Source: Armillaria gallica
Taxonomy: Eukaryota > Basidiomycota > Agaricomycetes > Agaricales > Physalacriaceae
DNA: 64,000 bases
Reading direction: 5' to 3'
Assembly: GCA_037576215.1 (NCBI GenBank)
Contig: JBANDB010000005.1
Span: forward strand, 5,208,001 to 5,272,000
Every line of letters starts with the position of its first letter. Positions within the stretch are counted from its first letter, which is position 1. Position numbers and translations under genes: made by a program. Positions 45,922 to 58,905 of this stretch are shown here, piece after piece. The notes below the pieces were generated by a model. It saw nothing but the letters and a program-made list of their open reading frames with translations. It made no database searches and was not told the origin of the DNA.

Positions 45922-47304
45922 TCATTGGTACAACTCCGGCCGCAGAGAAGAATCTGCGTTTGTGTTGGTCTCTTTATCCCGAAGTTCGATATTCAATCCG
46001 CCAATTGACATATCGAAAGAGTCGAACGAGTGAAGGGTTGTGTCTTCCCTTCCTCCGCGAATCCGTCCTGTCATACGGCTGTTGCAAACAGCAAGGACCG
46101 TATTCGAATACATCTTTATCAAGCAGTGCGCAGGGACAGTGGAGTAGACTTTATTGTAGGAGAGAAAGAGTGCCACCTGGACGGCAGCAATCGCAGCTGC
46201 GCAGATGGTAAATGAGCTAATGCGATCCAATTTCCTAGTATATGACTAACCTGTTACTGTCCCAGTTTCAATGCTCAGTCGTATTAGTCTGGAAAGAAGT
46301 ATCCGAGTAGATTTGAGACCGGTTTGAGCTCGACTTAACTACAGGCGGCAACGATCAATCAAGACCTGAGTGCTATGCCCCGACTTCACTTACAAGGTAG
46401 ACCATGCACAAAGCAACGGCAGTATCACACAAAACGTTTCCACACAACCATATCTATGAGTCGTAAATGATTGAATACGGGACACGACGAAGACCTGCTC
46501 ACAATTGTCGTCACCCTGACCTTCGAAATTTTCTGAAGACTTGAGTAGTGGTCGCTGTTCCGTATTTGGATGCCGCAATAGATAGCAGCCATGAATTGAG
46601 CGAAAGCGATCTTTGATAAAGATATTGTTTTTAGGGAGCAGTATAAGACGTTTTTTAAAAACCTTACCACCGACAGGATAATACATAACCATCGGGCCTT
46701 CTTGCTAAATGTATACATCCGCCAGGCGTAAAATAATTGGGCGATGCAGCCAACTACCGCCATTTCAGTAACTCAGAGCATAAATGTACGTGTATAAGTA
46801 CGCACCAAATCCACAGAGAATAGGAACCGTGATCCATGAGAGATGGACATCATTGAGTTCAGAAACGTTCCCAAAATTGTAACAGAACATGTCGAAAGTG
46901 TCAATCATGTTGCAAACAGTCTCAACAGTCTCGGTCACCCAGAGAAGATATACGACCGTCTTGTACCCCAAATTATCCTTTGGAAAGGAGATGTAGTATA
47001 TGTCTTTGAATGAGGTGAGTAAAGGACAGTCAAGAACGTGCGGACAAGGATAGGACCACTGACAGACTTGATTGCACAGGATGCCATATAAGATCAGACC
47101 CAGGAAGCAGCCGATCAACTGCATGGAAATTAAGTGACCACTGCTTTCTAGTATATAAGATTGGAGCTGTACCGGGGGACCCGTTCTGAGGTATTAAAAT
47201 CAGTACAGAGATCAGTCTGAGAACGAGAGTGTTACCGACAATTTATATAAATCTGAGGGTGCTATACCAGCCTCTTCGCCCAGAGTGGTATTGAACGAGG
47301 GCAT
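45922..47304 (-). CDS. DUF6534-type membrane protein, copy C, tail truncated
   Basis: The ATG at 47304 and all membrane-domain exons follow copies A and B (SHIFTED only by substitutions, e.g. HLSWITVPILCGF). In the C-terminal tail a TGA replaces the AGA codon of copy B after SSLRPELYQ. The frame thus stops at 45922, about 67 residues early. Beyond the stop, one A is also missing in a run near 45880, so the lost tail could not be read by suppressing the stop alone. All helices remain, so the protein may still fold; whether it works is unknown. Confidence 0.7.
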
Positions 47305-47819
47305 CGACTCGGAGTACAGAGTTGCCACGGGATTTCCTGCCGCTATACATTTAAGTAAGTAGCTCCAGGTCCACGCTCAAAGTGTGGCCGACTGTCACGT
47401 TGTATAGGAGCATGCGGCCCTGCCACAAATGAGCAGTGCGCGCCTGGAAAAACTCAGCGTGAATTTCAGTTCAATCGTCTACGTCGAACCTTGATCTCAT
47501 CTCATCTCATTATTACACGGCACGGTACCTTCATTGATCAATTCAGTCGGAATTCAGTGTTACGTACATCATTGCATTCTCCGGAATCTATTGAGACAAA
47601 CCTTATCTGGGTATTGAAAGGTAAGTGCCAAGCTTCAGTAAATCACAGAATTGAATAAACGAGTTTTCTTGCCTCTTGGAGGACAATCGGTAATGGTGGT
47701 GGTCGACATTGAATCCAGACTTTGAAAGGCAATAGTATTGTTCACACTGGACGGGTCGCGGGTGCAATTGGCGGTGTGTCCGAGGAATGAAGCCAAGGGC
47801 GCTTCTACTAGTCTCTATG

Positions 47820-48794
47820 AAGCGGTGGGCCATCGCAGGGCGCGGCATATCCGAGTCCTGACTCAATTGGGCGTAGTACAAGATCCTTTGTATTAGATAT
47901 AAAAAATTACCTAACCAAGCAACAGTGAGTAAGTCGCTCGAGGTACAAGAACCAGACATATAACTGATTGAGAAAAAGGAACGATAAAGATTCTTTGCGG
48001 CCACTACCTAGGTTTTTACGCTGGTGGCTAGAGGAATCAGAACCCAAATAAAGAGGAAAAAGAAGACGACCCTATTCGAGAACTAGAACGAAGAATGACT
48101 AGCTGGAACGTCGCTCGATGTACCCCAGGCCGTCGTTAGACGACACGAATAACAGCTATTACAGCATACCGTAGCCGCCCAGTCACCGAAGCTCATTTTT
48201 GGCGAAGAAGTGTTCACGGTCGACTGCCTTAGCGATGGGGAAGATGGACCGAGAGCTAACCAAGTACAAGCGTCGGAAAAACAACGTAGCCGTACAGAGG
48301 AGGAAGGGAAAGCTTGAGCATTGGCACAAAGTCGAGGACAAGGTCCACACTGACGCTGCAGGTGAATTGCGGAAGACATTGAGAGAAAGCACCAAAATGA
48401 GGTCGGCATGCACACTGCTTACTCTGCATAGTAAGTAACCAGAGCAAAATCAACAAGTAGAAAGCACACACTGAATCCTTGCCTTGTTCAGAAGGCATTG
48501 TGACAACACGCTCAGTGCTTTGGTGACGTTTCCTCTCCAACTATCCCTGTATTCCATGAAGATCAACAACCAACCATTCCCCCTCTCAGTAACTTGATTA
48601 TTCTAGGGATGAAACAGCAACGTCCCTATTCGTTCTTCGTGGTCAGGATATACTTGGACAAGCGTGAGATATGAAGGTAGACAGCCAGTCGCAAGGAAGA
48701 GCAATCGGTACTCAAAAAAGAACGGGTAACAAGTGTGACGTGTGACAATAGCGTAGTTTAGCATAGACCGAATCCTGTATACACAGGACTCGGA
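47820..48794. mobile_element. About 975-bp insertion in unit C
   Basis: Unit B has tctctatgttcttcg uninterrupted (about 39972-39986). In C the same site is split, with ATG on both sides (47817-47819 and 48795-48797). An 11-bp inverted pair TCCGAGTCCTG lies at 47850-47860 and at the very right end (48784-48794). No protein family is recognised. The class is undetermined. Confidence 0.65.
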
Positions 48795-49303
48795 ATGTTC
48801 TTCGTGTTCGTGAGTGCAAGGTGTCCTAAGTCAAAGGTATCTCTTTGTTTTCTAGTCTCTCATTTACAGTGATTCCTGACGTTCGTCTGTTGGGCAGCAT
48901 TATTTTTTCCTTCTCCTCGATATTAGCCAGGATAGCAGGAGATACTTGCCATGGGTGCAATTGTAGACAGCGGCGATCACAGTCTGCTGAAGAGACGAGC
49001 CCAAGGGAATTTGAGTGAGGCACGCTGTTTTCAATGGTTGAGCTTATATTTCTCCGTGTTAGCTTTCTGATCGCTCAATTACTGTCATACTGAAACCCGT
49101 TTGATCTATCGTGGCCACCGTTATGAGAAAACTGCACTGGCGACGGTCGCCCCTGGCAATGTATCTGTCGATGGCGATCTTCTGCACTGGGTTGTGTGAG
49201 TTGCACCTCCGACGTTTTCGATGAAATCGGATTTGTCAGAGACGTTCTCGTAACATATGGCATTGTTTAATCGTTACAGGCGGTACATTGAATCGGCTAC
49301 CGC

Positions 49304-50337
49304 TCAAGCGCAATTTATTTCCACCGTTGGATGTATTCTTCCGTCGGGTCCGGGTGTTATTCCTGGTGCATTTTCCACGTCGTTTCTAGATCCAGGACCG
49401 TCAGAAGTGATATCAGACAGTTCGATGTCACCCGTGTACAATCCTTCAGTAGGATAACGTCGATATGTCCGTCTCTGCTTGAGAATGAGTAGCATGATGC
49501 GATTGCTCAGGATGGAATGGAGGTTGTTTTGGAAGGAATCGAGGAAGAGTGCGATGCCGGGGGCCCACATGGGGACAAGGATATTTGCGAGAGTAATGAA
49601 GAGTAGGCATGCATAGAAGAACATCCCAGAGACATAAAGCTCTTTGAGAAACGGATGGGATGAACGGCGGAGGTGCTGTACACCCTTGAAGAGTGTGAGC
49701 AAAGCAATGATCGTCTCTGAACCGAGCACGGGGATGGGGAGCAAGTTTACCATCTTCGAAGGGTGACTCAAGCAGCCAGGATCATCGAACTGTCCGACGA
49801 CTGCGAATTAGACAGTATTGAGTTCTCGGCTATCACGGATGGCAAGCAACCCACATTGGCTCGTCTTGAGTCGTATACCAAGGGCGACTACGCCCGGTAT
49901 ATAAGAGAAGATCCCAATCCCGATAAAGCACCAAAACACCACTTTGTGTCTGTCCCATATTGCATACGTGCGGATCATGAGGATCACCTGCGATATAAAA
50001 ATCCCGAAGCCCGCGAGCGGGCCTGTGACGAAGGAAAGCTGATGGCACTGAGCAGCACTGGGCTTGTGTAGGAGCCAGTTGATGGCGATCGCCGCATCGA
50101 TCAAAGGCAAGTAGCGATTCAATGCGAACAGCAGTAGGAGTGGATGTACGGGTCTAGGAAGCCATACATAATTAATTTCAGTAGGGAGAAGGAGGAGTAG
50201 GTCATAGACGAGCACAGTCACGCTCGCAATGAAAGAGTAGGATGAGAAAGAATTCGAGGATGTCTATATGGAAGGCAATTAAAAAAGACGATCACTAATA
50301 CAGCAAATTCGGGAAAACTACTAACCGCTAATGACAT
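49304..50337 (-). CDS. DUF6533 integral membrane protein
   Basis: The proposed exons are 50337-50326 (MSLA), 50263-49837 and 49800-49304 (936 nt, 311 aa, in frame). The N-terminal domain reads SVTVLVYDLLLLLPTEINYV then LFALNRYLPLIDAAIAINW, a clear DUF6533 signature. Further helices are GPLAGFGIFISQVILMIRTY, VVFWCFIGIGIFSYIPGVVA and ACLLFITLANILVPMWAPGI, then a polar tail with many Asp/Pro. The second intron would be only 36 nt, so its donor may lie a little upstream. It is a different family from the DUF6534 genes, although both are multi-helix fungal membrane proteins of unknown role. Confidence 0.75.
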
Positions 50338-53139
50338 CCTCAGATCGATAGTGAGAACAAAATTTCGGTGGTCGCCACAGATTCTCAGTTCTGCTTCAAT
50401 AGGCGCAAATGAGAGAGTGTGTGCAGTCTCATACTGGTCCTTTTAGAGCTTGTGGCCCTGAGACTTTACGCCAAGATGAATAGAATCGCAATGGTTCGGA
50501 AACAAATGTGTTTCGTGACCACAGTTAAAGTTTTGGGTACTAGGAACGCCCGGGACCTTTGGTTGCAGTCAAGACTCAAATGATGCGAGACCAAAAATTT
50601 CGCTCATCCCGAAGTAGTCATCGCCATCTCCCGTCTTTTAATTTCCAGAGCAACGGTAACTGCTGCATGGCACACCATTCATCTATGTCGCATATCTCCA
50701 TCCTATATACGAGTGAGCGGGGGAACTGATGTTTATGACTCACTGTTCAAAACTGAAACGTTGCGAGTAAATGCAGAAATCGGCGTTGCACTGAGTAAAA
50801 AAGGGATGAACGGAAACCACGGTGGCAGACGATTCGGGGTGTTAACATGCTCGCAGGACAATCGACTTGGAGGACTCACAAGTTACGTTCAAGAATGGAG
50901 CAGAAACAGAAACAAGAAACGAATGGCAAGTAGTGTCCGGGTAATTCTCCTCCGTGCCTGCAGAACATTCAGTAATGCGGAGATATCCTCTCCTCGACCT
51001 GACTGAAATGATGGACCATATGCTTTGCAAACACCTAGGCTGCGTAGTATAGTAGTAGAACCCACCAATACGCAACGAGATCGCTCGAGGTCTCTTCGCC
51101 CTTGAACAGTTTGACATAATTTGAAAGCTGTCGGGACAAGGGTAGTGGACGAACGTTCCGTATATGATGCAGGAGTATTTCAGGGACCTTCAAAAGAACC
51201 ATCATTTGGCATAACAACGCAGGTAATGATTGGTGTGTGCACACTGTTCGAGTTATCCTCTCTTGACGAATATCGTGACAGTGTCATATCTACAAAAGTT
51301 GTTAAAAACCTCGCTTTGCTGCTCCGTTCTTCCTAATGAGTGTGAATCTGTCTGATACAACGTTAGAAATGAGCTTGGACGAAAACAAATCCCAACTCTC
51401 AGGCTTGTCGCTTTCGACAAAATCATAACGCAGCATAGCATGAGCACCACACGGCCGTTCCTTATTGGGGCCTTGTGCCGTTACCAGCACCACTGCTCAT
51501 GAAGCCGTTTCAGGCGGGAGGGTGCAGGCTTTGTCGATCGGTTGATTGATAGGCAAGAAACCTATCTGCTCAAGAAAAGACCAAGCTTTAGCGCTGCCTT
51601 AGCCTTGACATAGCCATTCCAAGACACCTTGGAAAAACGAGACTCGATCACTCCAGGGTATGAAGATAGTGCGAGGGTCACTGAGTTCGTAACGACGAGG
51701 ATGAAGACGAAGTGGTCAGTTTGGATCTCGAGCAGCAGCTGCGCCGTATCGCGGCGGAAGCCGGGTCCCCGATTCTTCCCTTTTTTTCGGACTCATTCTC
51801 AAAAAATAACTTAAGTAAAGCCGCTACCTTGACCTCGTATGATGCATGATTTCCTCACTTAACAGAGTTAAGAATTACTCGACGAAATCAAAATTGGGCT
51901 CGCAACCTCAAGCAGCTACACAGACCATGTGATAAGGTAAGTAGTGGGCCAAATTGGGGATGTTACAAACTTGAAGTCTTCACCCGAGTAAAACCTGCAG
52001 ATTTGTACATTTAGCCTTACGCCCCTATGTTGAGCCCAGTTTTTCTCAACGCCGTCCTACGCCCAGTCGTTAGCCAAAACCCAGTGAGATATCAACCAGG
52101 GCACGTACCTCGGGGAAGCACAACTTATTGATAAGAGGTCGTCGGGCCGAAATACTAGAATATATACAGCACCGTCAACAGCGGTGGTGCTTCCCTTGTG
52201 AGCACCAAGCGTCAGTGAGGAAAGTTGAAACCTAATACCAGAGATATCTACTCACAATAGCACAACGTTCACCGGATGTCAATATGTTGCAGCGGTACAA
52301 ACATTGTCGCCATACGTCGGTGGTACCGTTCCAACCGTCCCGAGTCTGGATGTCGCAAAAATCAGCTACAAAAGCGGTCGGCACTATGTGAGGTACGTAC
52401 AATACACCTTCCACCTCACCTGAGTTCCACAGAAACAGCACCACTTAAAACACCGTGCCCTTGGTCGCCGGACGTCGAAACGTCACAGCAGGGCGAAAGT
52501 CGTTGTCCGAGAATACGTGTACATATTACGAGTCTTGAATTTTTGAAGCTTGAAGTCGAATCTTGACACTTAACACAGTACTCAATGATGAGCAAGGCGG
52601 TTATTGATGTAGCAAGGACGTACCATGTGCTTGCAAACCTGTACCTCCAAAAGATACTCTACCACCTCGACAACACCGTACCCGGATACGTAACTGACAG
52701 TGAATATCAAAGGTACCATATATTTGACGAGAAATTTAACGACATGGTGTCAGGCTACGTACCAGCGTCGGAAAGTCCAGACTTGAAGGCGAGGGCAAGG
52801 CCGAAGTTTTTGAAAGTGGACCTAGCACCATGCTACTCGCACCATCACCACAAGGGCACGCGAATTGCACCAAACGCAGGCTGAACATCTTGGTACTCGC
52901 TCTCCGATGCATGCCAAGCGCGCCAAGTGGCGCAGCGTCCAAGGCTCAGAGAGAATAGCATGGACAATCTGTCCGTGCAAAGAGATTCTGAGAGAATATT
53001 GGCACACACTTACTTCATTCTTCGGAAAGAATCGGGGAATGCCGGAAGGTCACTGATCCGAACTTCCGATCATCAGTAAGTACCATGATGCTTATCGTAA
53101 TCGCTCTCATCTTGTCCTACGGCTCCCATCCCACACACT
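50338..53139. other. Gene-poor stretch with possible relics
   Basis: About 2.8 kb. A frame on - (51302-51493) contains YDFVESDKPESWDLFSSKLI, which reads like a protein fragment, but I cannot name it or extend it through splice sites. A frame on + (52585-52884) is open for 99 codons without recognisable content. No gene is called. Confidence 0.4.
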
Positions 53140-54407
53140 ATGCTTGAACCCCAACAACCCCTCCATCCTTCCATCATTCCCCGTCTCGATCCAGAATATC
53201 TGGAGTTTCACAACAACACACTCATCTATATAACGCCTCCGCACACTCTACTATCATGGGATCCTGCCTTGAGGAACGCGCCTGCAGTTCCTGGCGGTTC
53301 GCCATTGTTACCTGTTGGTAAGACGGAGGACTTCAAACTAACACATTGCGATTTCCGGACTTTCACTCCCGAGGGAGAAGCCCCGACAACTGGATGGCCA
53401 GTATTTATTTACTTCCACGGAGGTGAGAATACAATATACGGAGCAGGGAGCACTCTTATCACAGATACAATAGGTGGATGGACATTCGGAAACATCAACA
53501 GTGAGAACTCCCTTGCCACCAATATGTGTGTTCGTTAGTAGACCAAGTAGTGCGTTGCGATCATGAAGGGATGCTAAATTGTTCCCCGTAGATGCGAAAT
53601 GCGTTGTCATCTCTGTGAATTACCGTCTTGCTCCAGAGGATAAGTATCCTCTTGCTGTAGAAGATGCTATCGAGTCACTGGACTGGGCGATTAAGAACGG
53701 GAAATCTGAGCTCAACATAGACACGACTAGGATCGCTGTCGGTGGATCCTCCAGGTGTGTCTCCCCCTCTCGTATCCCGAATACTGTTCATCGGTCCCTC
53801 AACAAGTGGCGGGAATCTTGCTGCCATCCTCGCCCTCAAGGCCGCAGAAGTGCAGCCTCCCATCCCACTCATCTTCCAACTCCTCGTCGTTCCTGTCACC
53901 GATAATACCGCATCTGTTGAAAATCTTTGGAAAGAGAATGAGCACACCGCATGGCTTACTCCAGGAAGGATGAATTGGTTCAAGTTGAATTATCTTCCAG
54001 ATCCCAGAGACTGGACGAAATGGGACGCGTCGCCTGCGTTTGCACCGAAAGAACTCTTGGAAAAGGTGCCCAAGGCTTGGATCGCTGTCGCAGAATTAGA
54101 TATCTTAAGGGAGGAGGGTGTTCAGTATGGGGAAAAACTAAAAGAGCTCGGCGTCGAGGTAGAGACAATAGTGTACAAGGGCGCACCGCACCCAATCATG
54201 GCAATGGATGGTCCGTATATCTTTGAAGCTAATTCCAGAGTTCTAACTGACAGTTTGCAATATACTATATTTCTGTAGGGTAAGTAAAAGCATTTTCGAC
54301 CAATTAGACGATCTTTTACTAACAAAACTTCTAGCGCACTCAAGATTGGAGCAAAGCTAGTTTCGGATGCGGCCATCGCGCTTGGAAAAGCTTTTGGTAC
54401 GATATAA
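53140..54407 (+). CDS. Alpha/beta-hydrolase, HGGG class (carboxylesterase/deacetylase-like)
   Basis: Exons 53140-53422, 53474-53527, 53592-53754, 53807-54214 and 54335-54407 join to 981 nt, 326 aa, with consistent phases. The oxyanion-hole motif is split by intron 1 and restored as YFHGGGWTFG (about residues 91-100). The nucleophile motif is VGGSSSGGNLA; SVNYRLAPEDKYP and an Asp in VAELDILREEG complete the hormone-sensitive-lipase/arylacetamide-deacetylase pattern. The catalytic His is likely that in KGAPHPIM. It probably hydrolyses an ester such as an acetyl group. There is no signal peptide, so it is predicted intracellular. It converges with the GH51 gene; the two stops are 188 bp apart. 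Confidence 0.85.
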
Positions 54408-54595
54408 CTAGTAACTGCTCATTGTCGGCATAGTATGGTATAGCCGAAGCTTGAATAAAAGTCTTCATTGCTGTGAGCGTGGACTCCCTCACTCGGTAAT
54501 CTTGTAGCTTAGGATCATTGAATAAGGTTCCTAGACGTATCTAGTACGTTTGGGCATGTATTGTCAATGTAATGGGGGAAAAGCCGTGTGTATTA

Positions 54596-57500
54596 CTATA
54601 TGTCAAGAACCAGAACATTGACACTGAACGGAGGAGCAGAATAATCAAAAGTAGAACTGGTAGAGATGGAAGACGTTTGAGGAAGAACAAGATCAGGGTT
54701 GGAAGGAGTGTTGGCAGATGTCTTTGCGCCTGTAAGCACTGTTACTGTAGCTGTGTTTGACACATTGAACGGCAACTGGAAGGTCACATCTGTTGCGTTA
54801 TCGTTTCTGTTGATGACCTAGAGAGGGTTTGTCTAGTCAATCGAGGTGTACTGCCGTTTTATGCGGTGGTCAGCTTGCCTTGATGATGAGCTCGTTGGGA
54901 GTGACAGATGTCTTTCGAACGACGCTCCAAAACACGGTACCATTCCTTGCTGGAAGCGTGCTAGGTATGTACTCATCGCCCCGATAGACACCGAAAAGCT
55001 GGGCGGGATGTCAGCTAAGATTGGTAGCATCGCGGCGAAAAATCAGTACCTGTTGGACGTAATAGCTGACACTCGGGTATACTTCTCCTGCGCTGGAGAG
55101 CGGTTAACTTTTCGCATGGAAAGAGACTAAAGCTGAGTCCCCACTCAAAAACCACTAGATTGGGATGCTACAAACGGAAAGAAATCGGACTGGAGCAATG
55201 AGCGCACAAAATGAAACGCTTACCCAGTCCGCTTGGCTGCTATGCTGTTATAGAATTAGCAGACTGGGATGTTGCGAAAATATGAAGCATTTACTTGAAG
55301 AAGAGGAGCATAAGAAGCGGCGAAGACGATGTCGGCGTTTCCTACATTTAGTGAGTGCTCCATAGCATGTACTTATACACCTATGAAATCCTATTCTCAC
55401 GTTCGAAACCAGTCATGAAAACCGCATCGGCGGTAGCAGCTTAGACTCGTGTTAACTTCTATATGTTCGCGGGAGAATTTGTTTACCTTCCACCGTAGAA
55501 TATTGAAAGGTGGATCCTAAGTCCGAATGAGAAGTAATTTAGTCTTGTGGTCGAAGAATACACACCTTGGTCGTTTTTGGTAGTGGCATACTCGCCCTCG
55601 AAGTACTTCGTCCCGTTTCGCTGCGTGCGGAATCCAGACCCGATAGGGCATCTTTAGTAGAGACACCACATACCTGGAAATCATCGTAGTAGAACGAATT
55701 CTCCGACATCCATGCTGTATCATGATGCATCTTTGAGTACAACTTCGCAATCAAGGGTATGTTCCAGGTCTTACTGCTACTCTGATAAACATGAACGTCG
55801 TATTCAGTAGGTGTCGGGTCTAAAATCGGATTGAACGGGAATGTTGTCGCAATAAAATCTGAAAATCCAAGCCCATATAAGTATCTGAGTCTATCAACGA
55901 AAAAAAGCTCGAACGAAGGTTCGGGAATTCGCTCTGCAGAGCCGTTACGTATAAGTTCCATCGATAGCCGTATCTGCCAATCTGACGTCAGTTATATGCC
56001 TCGTGCATGAGCGGCTACTAACGTTCTGGCCGCAGCGGTCACGAAATCCTGCGAGCGTTTTAACTTTGAATGCGGTAACAACAGGCAAAGATTTGGTCGT
56101 ACCTCATTTCCAATCTCGACGTAAGTCAATTTGAACGGTTCGGGGTGGCCAAGCTCCGCTCTTCGCGCAGCTGCGGTGTAAATAGATATTACTTAGAGCA
56201 TTACGTCTTGTTTGGCTAGTACTGACCGTAATCATTGGTTGCTGGATCCCCGATGACAAAATTTATCTACTCGTGTGCCGAAATTATTATCACAGGGGTC
56301 GAGGACAGTGAAAGAAGACGAGCCTGGTCAATGGCACTTTGGATATAAGGTTCTAGGTCGTCCTCTGCAATCGACTGACCTCCGAGGCCATATCCTGTTA
56401 TCTGATGTTAGTATTTCCCTCCACGACGCGAAATCCAACTAACCGGCCCAGACAGCCATAATAGGTTCCATCTCCAAGTCTTCGCACCACAGCAGGTACT
56501 CCAACAGTCCGAGACCGCTAAATGTTAGTACGGTCAGCGACTCTGAATCATCCAAAAAATCTGAGCGGAAGCCTACTCTGTATTGATATATCCCCAATCG
56601 CCCAAACGACCTGCAGCAAATATCAGCAGGATGACTTCACGAACCCAGCTCACTAAACCAACAAACCAACCTGGCCGATCGACCAGATGCCCCAAGGTAG
56701 CGTTCCAGACCCATCGACTGGCGGTGTTTTGACCCTACGGAAGCCACAAAATCAGTCCGCGAATTCGTCAGAAATATGAAGGATGCAGACCTCCTAGAAA
56801 ATACGATTAAATGATTTAGATTAGATGTTAAGGAAGATAATTATGGATTCGACGTACGAGATTATTGCCCCCGGGAAATCTGAAAAAGGAAGGCTTCATT
56901 GCTTGAAGAGTCTAAAGTATTTATGAGCCACGATTCCATGTATTATTCGAAATTGACACTCACTTCAGCGATGTCGATTCGCATTCCATTTTGCCTGTTT
57001 TTGAAAGTAGGAGGAAAGAGAGAAAACATCGCGAAATTAATTGTCAAGCCTGACGCTGCTGCGCCGTCGGTGGTGACGACGAAGACATTATCAGTTGCAT
57101 CCGGGGTTTTATCTGAGGTGAGCGAGACAAAGACGCGCTTCCAGCTTGTCTGGTCTCCGGAAACCAAGACAGAGACAGAAGCCAAAACATTGCCTGCGGA
57201 AGTCTGGAGACTGACATCCAATTCTCCGATGAAATCAGAATTTTCAGGGAAACGATAGTAGAAAGAAGCGTTATAAGTGTTGTCGGCCGTAAATTTCATC
57301 CCTGGAGTGACGTATCAGGACAAGTCTGTTCGCGAATGAGCGATAATCCCCTACCAAAATAGCCAGTGTTACCGAATCCGACCGGTCCAGTTGCATCAGT
57401 TGCAAGGGTCACGTTCAGTGCGTTAGGAAGGGCAGAAGATACTGGTTCGGTTTCGGTGACAACAGTAAGGAGGGCGCCGTTGACAGAATACCACGCCTTC

Positions 57501-58044
57501 AGCGCGGCGGAGGTTCCTGGGATGATAAATTTAGCTCTAGATCTCAGTAACACAGATATGGCATCATTAACTTACCCGCAGTGACTTGTTGAAAGGCTCG
57601 ATTTTGTAGCACTAAAGAATCAATAGATACTTATGAAAGAGGAGGGATATAAGGCTTACATTCGGCATAAAGACCTCCATCTCCGCTCTAAAAAATCAGC
57701 TTCATCGAAAGCATCGATGAAAATGGAACTCACGTTCTACATAATAGTCACTAGATTATAGACAGATGAATACGGAGGCGGTGGAACAGCTCTTACACTT
57801 ATGTCCTTCAGAATCACTGTCATTTAGCAGTACATAGTGTTGAATTTGGATGCATTTACCTCATACATTTGACCCCCTAGTGCGGTTGAGTATCAAAAAT
57901 GGAATGAAGTAGAAATGAAACCATGACTACACACGCACATAATGTAGTCGGAATCTGGTGGCTTGCTGTCGAGCTGACACTGACTGTAGTCTGCGAGAGC
58001 GCAGAGCCGATAGAAAGCAAAATGAATCCCACAAGGAGTATCAT
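54596..58044 (-). CDS. GH51 alpha-L-arabinofuranosidase, secreted, intact copy
   Basis: The ATG at 58044 gives the signal peptide MILLVGFILLSIGSALS, cut before QTT. Many short introns (about 15) interrupt the gene. Recognisable pieces in order: MYEDISSGDGGLYAE; LLQNRAFQ; the carbohydrate-binding-like region MKFTADNTYNASFYYRFP; GYGLGGQSIAEDDLEPYIQ (56400-56345); FKLTYVEIGNED with the acid/base Glu (about 56120); ATTFPFNPILDPTPTEYDVH; and RNGTKYFEGEYA (about 55620) with the expected nucleophile Glu. The beta-sandwich end includes SYYVQQLF and VINRNDNATDVTFQLP, stopping at 54596. It removes arabinose from arabinan and arabinoxylan. I found no frameshift in the exons I joined. Confidence 0.88.
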
Positions 58045-58888
58045 GGCTGTTGATATGAGACGCGAATAAGTAGAGGTGGGTCATACGCCTGAGGGAAAAA
58101 CTCCCTTTATACCAAGGTGGAAGACGGACCGTTCGTAGCGAGAAAGAGCACCACCAGACCAATCCCGGGCCTCATCAAGTGCGGCTTCCATCATTTTCCG
58201 ATGGCACTCACACAAATCTACGGGTCAAATATGGGTCGTTGAGTGCAACTGCTTCGTGTCACGATGATGACATTAAATTTCCATCGGTCCGGTATTTAGT
58301 AGCTTCGCGATCACATGGTGCAAATTCCTTATGACTGAGACTGGTGAAAGGGACATGTAAGGCCATAGGTTCCGTTTTGCTACAACGCGAACTCTCACCG
58401 GACCCAACAGTTCAGTGTGACTTGCCTGCAGTAAATGCACGCCAGGCCGCGAAAGTGACTCTTGCATCGAGTCTCGCCCGTTAAGAAACCATTCCAGGGG
58501 TCTTCAATACACTGAAAATTCTGCAAAGTACTATTATACTCATTTTCTCCCTCGGAAAGTCCACCGATCGTGCGGTTGGGCCAAATATTAGTGACCGCAA
58601 CGCGGAGATTCTGAGTCTGGGACCCACAGGCAAAGCAGGACATGAAGTCTAAGCAGTGACCAAACTTGAAGCTTGAAGACCTGCCAGCTTATATTCAAGT
58701 ATGGCTCTCAGCGTGACCCAAATACAGTCGGAGAACCGCGCTTTCCCTGGGCCGAAGGTCGGAGGACAAATGAATTATCGTCGAATAGAGCGCGGGTCCA
58801 TAGAAATGAAAGACAAAAGTTGCGGTGATGCTTAAGTTCAAGCAGTGTAATGATCCCCTGGATATTATTGTAGACAGGGAACTAGAGC
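58045..58888. repeat. Promoter region of intact GH51, also duplicated
   Basis: This is the counterpart of 36157-37268, without the 271-bp insertion seen there. It holds the GH51 promoter. An in-frame-looking ATG at 58175 (MRPGIGLVVLFLATNG) could start a short upstream frame but is not the best GH51 start. Confidence 0.7.
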
Positions 58889-58905
58889 ATGCCGAAGCGT
58901 TCATG

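Larger units (their letters stand above)
45435..49034. repeat. Duplicated unit C
   Basis: This starts directly after the TA-flanked element and matches unit A from its first bases and unit B in the shared part. It is interrupted by a roughly 975-bp insert (47820-48794) and by a 43-bp insertion bounded by TTGATC (47491-47496, 47534-47539). Confidence 0.85.

Noticed and set aside
55539..55961. Separate 140-aa protein starting MELIRNGSAERI
   Set aside because: The first part is out of frame with GH51; correct splicing gives EFPNLHFIATTFPFNP. The frame is a shadow across introns.
57893..58175. GH51 start at 58175 (MRPGIGLVVLFLATNG)
   Set aside because: It has signal-like content but does not lead in frame to the mature enzyme as directly as the ATG at 58044, which itself encodes a good signal peptide.
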